Assembly: GCF_021390495.1 (NCBI RefSeq)
Contig: NZ_JAJEJP010000002.1
Coordinates: 806,001 to 870,000, forward strand
Direction: 5' to 3'
DNA length: 64,000 nucleotides
DNA from: Paraburkholderia sp. ZP32-5
GTDB taxonomy: Bacteria > Pseudomonadota > Gammaproteobacteria > Burkholderiales > Burkholderiaceae
Positions 56,629 to 64,000 of this stretch are shown piece after piece; the stretch's first letter is position 1, and each line of letters starts with the position of its first letter. The notes under the pieces are model-generated. The model saw nothing but the letters and a program-made list of their open reading frames with translations, had not been told where the DNA came from and did not search any database. A program made the position numbers and the translations under genes.

Positions 56629-56964
56629 GATATTCTCCGGAATCGATGGATAAGGCGGCAGCGCGAGCCGGTCGTGGCAGTTGCCGGTCCGAGCCGGCGC
56701 ACAGGCGCTGCGTGGGTTTGACGTGGGCCGTGCGTGGCTTGGCGAGATCGAGCGCGCGATGATCGGGAAACGATTCGCGCGCGAACCTCGCCCGGGACTT
56801 TGCGCGTTTGCGCGGCATCTCGCGCCGGGCTCTACCCGAACCGGCAATGAACTGGGACCCAGGCAGGCAAGCGGGAGCGAGGCTGAGGCGAAGTCGGAAC
56901 GCCAGCGCACGGCTGCGCTGGCGCGATTATGACACCCGCGCGTGACGGTACGCAGCGTGACGTG
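56629..56964. other. Intergenic region upstream of aroG
   Basis: 336 bp between the aroG start and the DUF72 stop. It contains a 9-bp hairpin GCCAGCGCA/TGCGCTGGC at 56901-56922, possibly ending the DUF72 transcript although no T run follows. I see no leader-peptide or attenuator clearly tied to aromatic amino acids. Confidence 0.4.
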
Positions 56965-58101
56965 TCAGAGCTTGCGCAGCAGCGCCATCGCGGCGGCCGG
57001 ATTGCGCTCCTTGAAGCCGCTGATCACGTACAGATAGACGTCGCGCGCGGCTGCTTTAGCGGTCGTTTTCGCGAGCGGCTCGCCGCAGGTTTCCAGATCG
57101 TCGGGCGTGGTGCCGGCGGCAAGCTGGTGCGCGCGTTCGGCCCATGCGTCGAGCGCTTTCGCCGAATAGCCGTGTGCTTCCTTTTCGCTCGTGCCCATGA
57201 TGCGCGCGTACACGAACGGCGCAGTGATATCGGCGATCTGCGGATAGTCGCTGTCGGCCGCGAGCACGACCGCGACCTGGTATTTGCGCGCGAGCGCGAT
57301 GAATTCCGGCGTCTTGAACGACTCGTGACGGACTTCGATCGCATGCCGCAGCGGCTGTCCTTCGATGCTCGCCGGCAGCAGCTTCAGAAAGGCCTCGAAA
57401 TCGTCGGGATCGAATTTCTTGGTGGTCGCGAACTGCCAGTTGATCGCGCCGAGCTTCTGTTTGAGCAGCAGCACGCCGCTCGCGAAGAAGCGTTCGATCG
57501 TTTCGCCCGCTTCGGCGAGCACCCGTCGATTGGTCGCATAACGCGGCGCTTTCAGCGAAAAGACGAAATCGTCCGGCGTTTCCTGATACCACTTCTGATA
57601 GCTCGACGGCTTCTGCGAACCGTAGAACGTGCCGTTGACTTCGATCGACGTCAGTTGTCGGCTCGCGTATTCGAGTTCGCGGCTTTGCGTCAGATCGGCG
57701 GGGTAGAACGGGCCGCGCCATGGCGCGAAAGTCCAGCCGCCGATGCCGACGCGGATGCGGGTGGTGGATGCGGATTGGGGCTTGGTTTGCGGGACGTTTT
57801 GGGTTGCCGCCTCGGTTGTGCGCTGGGTGGTGGTGGCTGTAGCGGTGGTAGTGGTAGTGCGTTTTTCAGGTCGAATGGCAGGCTTTGGTGCAGGTGTGGC
57901 TTTCGATGCAGGCGCAGCCTTTGGCGCGCGTGCAGCCTTCGGCACAGACGCAGCCTTCGACACCGGCGCGGCTTTTACACCGGTCCCGCCTTTCTTCGCG
58001 GCCGTCTTTCGAGCTGGCTTGTCGGCTTGCGGTTGGCGTTGCTTTTCGCTGGCGTTTTCGCTTTTGTTGCGGCTTTCCTTCGCGCTTTTCGCTGCGGGCA
58101 C
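56965..58101 (-). CDS. DUF72 protein with Lys/Ala/Pro/Thr-rich N-terminal tail
   Basis: 378 aa. Residues about 115-378 form the DUF72 TIM-barrel-like domain (IRVGIGGWTFAPWRGPFYP, EYASRQLTSIEVNGTFYGSQKP, FVFSLKAPRYATNRRVL, HAIEVRHESF, YARIMGTSEKEAHGYS). Residues 1-114 are an extension of Lys/Ala/Pro repeats (KAAPVSKAASVPKAARAPKA) and a Thr-rich block, resembling the histone-H1-like tails of Burkholderiales DNA-binding proteins and probably unstructured. The GTG at 58101 has AAGGAG 8 nt upstream; the open frame continues but looks non-coding. DUF72 is of unsettled biochemistry. Confidence 0.85.
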   Translation of the reverse strand: MPAAKSAKESRNKSENASEKQRQPQADKPARKTAAKKGGTGVKAAPVSKAASVPKAARAPKAAPASKATPAPKPAIRPEKRTTTTTATATTTQRTTEAATQNVPQTKPQSASTTRIRVGIGGWTFAPWRGPFYPADLTQSRELEYASRQLTSIEVNGTFYGSQKPSSYQKWYQETPDDFVFSLKAPRYATNRRVLAEAGETIERFFASGVLLLKQKLGAINWQFATTKKFDPDDFEAFLKLLPASIEGQPLRHAIEVRHESFKTPEFIALARKYQVAVVLAADSDYPQIADITAPFVYARIMGTSEKEAHGYSAKALDAWAERAHQLAAGTTPDDLETCGEPLAKTTAKAAARDVYLYVISGFKERNPAAAMALLRKL

Positions 58102-58139
58102 TTGGGCTCTCCTTCGGGCTGCGGCGGGAAGCTCGTAGA

Positions 58140-58943
58140 TTAGCCGCTTTTCGCGCGCCGCGCGGTCTTTGCCGCGCTGCTCGCCTTCACCACACCGCCT
58201 GCCTTCGCACTGCCAGCTACACCCGCCGCGCCGGCCGCCAGCTCGAAACGCCGATTCGCCTCGGCCACCTCCGCCCTGAAGCGCTGCAATGCGCTGACGT
58301 CGAGCGCGGGCGGTGTCAGCGCAACCCACAGCACGTCGATCAGTTGATCGGCGGTCGCATCGATATCGATCTGCCGGTTCGCCAGCGTCGCGTCCCACAG
58401 CACGTGCTCCATCGGCCCGAACACCATCGAGCGCAACAGACGCAGCGGCATATCGGCGCGAATCTCGCCGCTTTGCTGGCCTTGCGCGAGCACCCGCATC
58501 AGCGGCGCGGTATAGCGGCGTTGCAACTCAGTCAGCGCTTCACTCAATTCGTGGTGCCGAGCGCGGCCTTCGGACAGCACCAGCGCGCATAGATCGGTGC
58601 CGTTCACGAGCATCAGCCGCAAATGCATGCGCACGATGAACGCGAACTGCTGGCGCACGCTGCCGTCGCGCGGTAGGCCCGCTTCGATCGCGTCGATGAT
58701 CTCGTCGTACCAGTCGCCGATCACGCGCGCGCATAGCTCGCGCTTGCCGCGGAAGTAGCTGAATACGGTGGCCTCCGAAATGCCGAGGCGCTGCGCGATT
58801 TCGGCGGTCGTGGCGCGCTCGTAGCCCTTTTCGGAGAACACGTCGCGGCCCGCCTGAAGAATTTCCTTCACGCGCTGTTGCGACTTGCGCCCGGCCGGCT
58901 CGCGGCGCGATACGGGCAATCCGGCTTTCACGGCAACCGTCAT
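58140..58943 (-). CDS. TetR-family regulator, probably of the liu operon
   Basis: 267 aa. TetR helix-turn-helix at about 25-75 (ILQAGRDVFSEKGYERATTAEIAQRLGISEATVFSYFRGKRELC), then an all-helical ligand-binding domain, then an Ala/Gly/Lys tail (last 35 residues). Divergent from isovaleryl-CoA dehydrogenase across 241 bp carrying two inverted repeats, so it most likely represses the leucine/isovalerate genes and responds to an acyl-CoA. Start ATG at 58943; upstream open sequence is non-coding. The stop lies 38 bp from the DUF72 start. Confidence 0.87.
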   Translation of the reverse strand: MTVAVKAGLPVSRREPAGRKSQQRVKEILQAGRDVFSEKGYERATTAEIAQRLGISEATVFSYFRGKRELCARVIGDWYDEIIDAIEAGLPRDGSVRQQFAFIVRMHLRLMLVNGTDLCALVLSEGRARHHELSEALTELQRRYTAPLMRVLAQGQQSGEIRADMPLRLLRSMVFGPMEHVLWDATLANRQIDIDATADQLIDVLWVALTPPALDVSALQRFRAEVAEANRRFELAAGAAGVAGSAKAGGVVKASSAAKTARRAKSG

Positions 58944-59057
58944 ATGAGTCGAAGTCAGATTTGTGACGTAGGGGGAGGCGAGGCAGAGTCTATCTATGCC
59001 CGATGAACGCGATCCTAGCACCGAATACGCTGTCTGGAGCGGCTGTCGGCAAATTTC

Positions 59058-59070
59058 TGAGTAACACTCA
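59058..59070. promoter_or_regulatory. Candidate TetR operator 1
   Basis: TGAGT-AAC-ACTCA inverted repeat in the TetR/liu divergent region, 10 bp before a second repeat. Suits a TetR-type dimer site. Confidence 0.45.
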
Positions 59071-59079
59071 AAAATACCT

Positions 59080-59109
59080 ATTGACGCATACGTCAATCTG
59101 GCGTGAAAT
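59080..59109 (+). promoter_or_regulatory. Candidate liu promoter overlapping a second inverted repeat
   Basis: The repeat ATTGACG-CATA-CGTCAAT (59080-59097) overlaps a TTGACG -35 box; a TGAAAT -10-like hexamer sits at the correct 17-bp spacing (59104-59109), about 75 bp before the isovaleryl-CoA dehydrogenase start. A repressor bound here would block RNA polymerase. Confidence 0.5.
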
Positions 59110-59184
59110 GCGCGTTGACACGATCGATGATCCGCGCGCCGCCGCCATTGCCCGCTGGCCGCCCCGAACCCTGGAGACACCGCA

Positions 59185-60366
59185 ATGCTCAACCTGCCCG
59201 GTTTGCAATTCCCGCTCGGCGAAGAAATCGAAATGCTGCGCGACAGCATTGCGTCGTTCGCCGCCAAAGAAATCGCGCCGCGCGCGGGCGAAATCGACCA
59301 TACCGACCAGTTCCCGATGGATCTGTGGAAAAAGTTCGGCGATCTCGGCGTGCTCGGTATGACCGTCGCCGAGGAATACGGCGGCGCGAACATGGGCTAC
59401 ACCGCGCACATGGTCGCGATGGAGGAAATCTCGCGCGCGTCGGCATCGGTCGGACTGTCGTACGGCGCGCATTCGAATCTGTGCGTGAACCAGATTCATC
59501 GCAACGGCACGGAGCAGCAGAAGCAGAAGTATCTGCCGAAGCTCGTGTCCGGCGAACACGTCGGCGCGCTCGCGATGAGCGAGCCGAACGCGGGCTCGGA
59601 CGTAGTCAGCATGAAACTGCGCGCCGAAAAGAAGGGCGACCGCTACGTGCTGAACGGCACCAAGATGTGGATCACCAATGGCCCGGATTGCGACACGCTG
59701 GTCGTCTATGCAAAGACCGATCCGGAAGCCCAATCGCGCGGCATTACCGCGTTTATCGTCGAGAAGGGCATGAAGGGTTTCTCGGTTGCACAGAAGCTCG
59801 ACAAGCTCGGCATGCGCGGCTCGCATACCGGCGAGCTGGTGTTCCAGGACGTCGAAGTGCCGGAAGAAAACATCCTGGGCCAGTTGAACGGCGGCGTGAA
59901 GGTGCTGATGAGCGGCCTCGACTACGAACGCGCGGTGCTCGCGGGCGGCCCGACCGGCATCATGGTCGCGGTGATGGACTCGGTCGTGCCGTATATCCAC
60001 GACCGCAAACAGTTCGGTCAGCCGATCGGCGAATTCCAGCTGATCCAGGGCAAGGTCGCCGATCTTTATACGACGTTGCAGGCGTGCCGCGCGTATCTGT
60101 ACGCGGTGGGCCGTCAACTCGACACGCTCGGCAAAGAGCACGTGCGCCAGGTGCGCAAGGACTGCGCCGGCGTGATTCTCTATACCGCCGAAAAGGCGAC
60201 GTGGATGGCCGGCGAGGCGATCCAGATTCTCGGCGGCAATGGCTATATCAACGAGTATCCGGTCGGACGTCTGTGGCGCGACGCGAAGCTCTACGAAATC
60301 GGCGCGGGTACCAGTGAGATTCGCCGGATGCTGATCGGCCGTGAGTTGTTTGCCGAAACGCTGTGA
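59185..60366 (+). CDS. liuA: Isovaleryl-CoA dehydrogenase
   Basis: 393 aa, FAD acyl-CoA dehydrogenase of the isovaleryl type, converting isovaleryl-CoA to 3-methylcrotonyl-CoA in leucine breakdown. The catalytic base is the Glu of [13 protein letters not shown] (E248), the position used by isovaleryl-CoA dehydrogenases rather than the later Glu of other family members. FAD/substrate motifs ([56 protein letters not shown], the C-terminal [17 protein letters not shown]) are complete. First gene of the operon, downstream of the putative operator and promoter. Confidence 0.95.
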   Translation: MLNLPGLQFPLGEEIEMLRDSIASFAAKEIAPRAGEIDHTDQFPMDLWKKFGDLGVLGMTVAEEYGGANMGYTAHMVAMEEISRASASVGLSYGAHSNLCVNQIHRNGTEQQKQKYLPKLVSGEHVGALAMSEPNAGSDVVSMKLRAEKKGDRYVLNGTKMWITNGPDCDTLVVYAKTDPEAQSRGITAFIVEKGMKGFSVAQKLDKLGMRGSHTGELVFQDVEVPEENILGQLNGGVKVLMSGLDYERAVLAGGPTGIMVAVMDSVVPYIHDRKQFGQPIGEFQLIQGKVADLYTTLQACRAYLYAVGRQLDTLGKEHVRQVRKDCAGVILYTAEKATWMAGEAIQILGGNGYINEYPVGRLWRDAKLYEIGAGTSEIRRMLIGRELFAETL

Positions 60367-60427
60367 TGCGGGCTTTTCTAAAGCTCTAAAAGCTCTTAAA
60401 AAACCGGACTTCCGGAGAACCCACGTC

Positions 60428-62035
60428 ATGCCGATCATCGAATCGAAACTGAACCCGCGCTCGGATGATTTTCGCGCCAACGCGGCGGCGCTCGAAGCGC
60501 TCGTCGCGGATCTGCGCGCGAAGGTCGAGCAACTGGCGCAGGGCGGTGGCCAGGCCGCGCGCGACAAACACACGAGCCGCGGCAAACTGCTGCCGCGCGA
60601 TCGCATCGCGCAACTGCTCGATCCGGGCACGCCGTTTCTCGAGCTGTCGCAACTGGCCGCGTACGGCATGTATAACGACGACGCGCCGGGCGCCGGGGTG
60701 ATCACCGGTATCGGCAGGATCGCCGGGCAGGAATGCGTGATCGTCTGCAACGACGCGACCGTGAAAGGCGGCACCTACTATCCGGTCACCGTGAAGAAGC
60801 ATGTGCGCGCGCAGGAAATCGCCAGCGAAAACCGCTTGCCGTGCGTGTATCTGGTCGACTCCGGCGGCGCGAATCTGCCGAATCAGGACGACGTGTTTCC
60901 CGATCGCGATCACTTCGGCCGCATCTTCTACAACCAGGCGAATCTATCGGCGGCCGGCATTCCGCAGATCGCGGTCGTGATGGGCTCGTGTACCGCGGGC
61001 GGCGCGTATGTGCCGGCGATGAGCGACGAGTCGATCATCGTGAAGAACCAGGGGACGATTTTTCTCGGCGGCCCGCCGCTCGTGAAGGCGGCAACTGGCG
61101 AGGTGGTCAGCGCCGAAGACCTCGGCGGCGGCGACGTGCATACGCGGCTGTCAGGTGTCGTCGATCATCTCGCGCAGAACGATGCGCATGCGCTCGGTAT
61201 CGCGCGTAGCATCGTCGGCAATCTGAATCGCGCGAAGCAGGCACCGCTCGTGTTGCAGGAACCGAAGCCGCCGCGCTACGACCCGCACAGCCTCTACGGC
61301 GTGATTCCGGTCGATACGCGCAAGCCGTTCGATATCCGCGAAGTGATCGCGCGCATCGTCGACGATTCCGCCTTCGACGAATTCAAGGCACGTTACGGCA
61401 CCACGCTCGTGTGCGGCTTTGCGCATATCTGGGGGCATCCGGTTGGCATCATCGCGAACAACGGCATTCTGTTTTCGGAGTCGGCGTTAAAGGGCACGCA
61501 CTTTATCGAGCTTTGCTGCCAGCGCAAGATTCCGCTGGTGTTTCTGCAGAACATCACCGGCTTTATGGTGGGCCGCAAGTACGAAAACGAAGGCATCGCG
61601 CGCAACGGCGCGAAGATGGTTACGGCGGTGGCCACTGCGAAGGTGCCAAAGTTCACGGTGATCATCGGCGGCTCGTTCGGCGCCGGCAATTACGGCATGT
61701 GCGGGCGTGCGTATTCACCGCGTTTCCTGTGGATGTGGCCGAACGCGCGCATCTCGGTGATGGGCGGCGAGCAGGCCGCGTCGGTGCTGGCCACGGTCAA
61801 GCGCGACGGCATCGAGGCGAAGGGCGGAAGCTGGAGTCCGGAAGAAGAAGAGGCGTTCAAGCAGCCGATTCGCGAGCAATACGAACATCAGGGACATCCG
61901 TACTATGCGAGCGCGCGTCTGTGGGACGACGGCGTGATCGACCCGGCGCAAACACGCGACGTGCTCGGCCTCGGCCTGTCGGCGAGCATGAACGCGCCGA
62001 TCGAAGATACGCGCTTCGGCGTGTTCAGAATGTGA
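60428..62035 (+). CDS. liuB: 3-Methylcrotonyl-CoA carboxylase, beta subunit
   Basis: 535 aa, carboxyltransferase subunit of the biotin-dependent acyl-CoA carboxylase family (methylcrotonyl-CoA type). It transfers CO2 from carboxybiotin to 3-methylcrotonyl-CoA, forming 3-methylglutaconyl-CoA. Two crotonase-like halves are visible, with [58 protein letters not shown] and the second-half [48 protein letters not shown] at 60428 with GGAG about 9 nt upstream, 61 bp after liuA. Together with liuD it makes a functional MCC. Confidence 0.95.
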   Translation: MPIIESKLNPRSDDFRANAAALEALVADLRAKVEQLAQGGGQAARDKHTSRGKLLPRDRIAQLLDPGTPFLELSQLAAYGMYNDDAPGAGVITGIGRIAGQECVIVCNDATVKGGTYYPVTVKKHVRAQEIASENRLPCVYLVDSGGANLPNQDDVFPDRDHFGRIFYNQANLSAAGIPQIAVVMGSCTAGGAYVPAMSDESIIVKNQGTIFLGGPPLVKAATGEVVSAEDLGGGDVHTRLSGVVDHLAQNDAHALGIARSIVGNLNRAKQAPLVLQEPKPPRYDPHSLYGVIPVDTRKPFDIREVIARIVDDSAFDEFKARYGTTLVCGFAHIWGHPVGIIANNGILFSESALKGTHFIELCCQRKIPLVFLQNITGFMVGRKYENEGIARNGAKMVTAVATAKVPKFTVIIGGSFGAGNYGMCGRAYSPRFLWMWPNARISVMGGEQAASVLATVKRDGIEAKGGSWSPEEEEAFKQPIREQYEHQGHPYYASARLWDDGVIDPAQTRDVLGLGLSASMNAPIEDTRFGVFRM

Positions 62036-62120
62036 TCGGCTTGTTGCAACGACGTATGGCTCAACGATGTATGACGCGATCGCATATGACGCAACGATAC
62101 GGCGCGAAGGAGTGACACGC

Positions 62121-62906
62121 ATGCAATACGAAACGCTGAAAGTGGACTTTGCCGGGCAGATCGCGACGGTCACGCTGAATCGTCCGGACGTGCGCAACGC
62201 CTTCAACGAAACGATGATCGCCGAGCTGACGTCGGCGTTTACGACGCTCGATACGCGCGACGACGTGCGCGCGGTCGTGCTGGCCGCGAACGGCAAGGCG
62301 TTCTGCGCGGGCGCCGATCTGAACTGGATGAAGAAGATGGCCGGCTACTCGGACGACGAGAACCGCGCCGATGCGATGCTGCTCGCGAACATGCTGTCGT
62401 CGGTGTATCGCTGCAACAAGCCGGTGATCGCGCGCGTGAACGGCGATGCGTACGCGGGCGGCATGGGCCTGATTGCCGCGTGCGATATCGTCGTGGCCGT
62501 CGACAGCGCGCATTTTTGTTTGTCCGAAGCGCGGCTCGGCCTGATTCCCGCGACGATCGCGCCGTACGTGATTCGCGCGCTCGGCGAGCAGGCATCGCGC
62601 CGCTATTTCATCAGCGCGGAAGCATTCGATTGCGCGACTGCGTTGCGTCTCGGTCTGGTCAGCGAAGCGGTCAGCGCGGAACAGTTCGATGCGACCGTCG
62701 CGAAGCTCGCGCAAACGCTGTGCGCGAACGGCCCGCAGGCGGTGCGCGCGTGCAAGCGGCTCGTGCAGGACGTCGCGGGCCGTGAACTGAACGACGCGCT
62801 GATCGAAGACACGGCCGCGCGCATCGCGCGTACGCGAGCCGGCGCGGAAGGCCGCGAAGGCGTCGCGTCGTTTCTCGAAAAGCGCACGCCAGGCTGGCGC
62901 AACTGA
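62121..62906 (+). CDS. liuC: 3-Methylglutaconyl-CoA hydratase (enoyl-CoA hydratase family)
   Basis: 261 aa, crotonase superfamily. It hydrates 3-methylglutaconyl-CoA to 3-hydroxy-3-methylglutaryl-CoA. The oxyanion-hole motifs are AFCAGADLNWMKKMAGYSDDEN (with the LNWMK sequence typical of LiuC) and NGDAYAGGMGLIAACDIVVA. AAGGAG precedes the ATG at 62121. It lies between the carboxylase beta and alpha subunit genes, the standard liuABCD layout. The catalytic Glu is likely the one in HFCLSEARLGLIPA. Confidence 0.92.
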   Translation: MQYETLKVDFAGQIATVTLNRPDVRNAFNETMIAELTSAFTTLDTRDDVRAVVLAANGKAFCAGADLNWMKKMAGYSDDENRADAMLLANMLSSVYRCNKPVIARVNGDAYAGGMGLIAACDIVVAVDSAHFCLSEARLGLIPATIAPYVIRALGEQASRRYFISAEAFDCATALRLGLVSEAVSAEQFDATVAKLAQTLCANGPQAVRACKRLVQDVAGRELNDALIEDTAARIARTRAGAEGREGVASFLEKRTPGWRN

Positions 62907-62984
62907 TGCGGGTTTTTGCGTGTTTGCCTGAGCACCGTTCGTTAATAACAACCGCCCCGTAGCGCCTATTTCATCGAGATACTT

Positions 62985-64000
<1,016 letters not shown>

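Overview
The window is GC-rich, densely coding chromosomal DNA from a beta-proteobacterium. The best fit is the order Burkholderiales, genus Burkholderia/Paraburkholderia/Caballeronia. I infer this from the strong G/C third-position codon bias, the OmpC-type porin, the many LysR and MFS genes, the type VI secretion (T6SS) genes, the PolB, and the leucine-degradation (liu) operon. I see no rRNA, no convincing tRNA, no CRISPR array, no insertion sequence and no prophage. Layout, 1-26.9 kb: an isolated protocatechuate 4,5-dioxygenase pair (ligB-ligA); a lone unknown protein with a PD-(D/E)XK-like signature; a secreted Pro/Gln/Tyr-rich protein; an isochorismatase-fold protein whose catalytic Cys is Ser; ppnP; a divergent ArsR/MFS pair; a DsbA/FrnE-type protein and a 2OG-Fe(II) oxygenase; a LysR / fused aconitase-family enzyme / MFS unit; DNA polymerase II; and the DUF969-DUF979-DUF2891 operon. 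Then follows an aromatic catabolic block: LysR regulator, benzoylformate decarboxylase, aldehyde dehydrogenase, aromatic acid:H+ symporter and porin. This block would take benzoylformate through benzaldehyde to benzoate. 27-39.9 kb: a DUF2278 protein; three small unknown genes, one apparently frameshifted; a gamma-glutamyl-putrescine-type polyamine operon (puuD-puuA-aminotransferase); a DedA-rhodanese fusion; a cupin; an AhpD-like protein; an MFS transporter; a LysR regulator; and a DUF899 thioredoxin-fold protein. 39.9-51.7 kb: an accessory T6SS module, all on the minus strand. In transcription order it holds vgrG (with DUF2345), a two-domain peptidoglycan-targeting effector candidate (M23-like plus GH19-like), three AT-rich genes for small exported proteins (immunity candidates), PAAR, an unknown two-TM protein, and a TssM/IcmF paralogue with no visible Walker A motif. 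The AT-rich interior (about 45.1-47.9 kb) differs sharply from the GC-rich flanks, and the change falls inside the effector gene. This is the most interesting part of the window. 52-64 kb: a membrane-anchored GGDEF-EAL protein, a small exported protein, an HU-type protein, DAHP synthase with a TTG start, a DUF72 protein with a long Lys/Ala/Pro/Thr-rich N-terminal tail, and a TetR regulator divergent from the leucine/isovalerate operon (isovaleryl-CoA dehydrogenase, methylcrotonyl-CoA carboxylase beta, methylglutaconyl-CoA hydratase, methylcrotonyl-CoA carboxylase alpha). The last gene runs off the window end.
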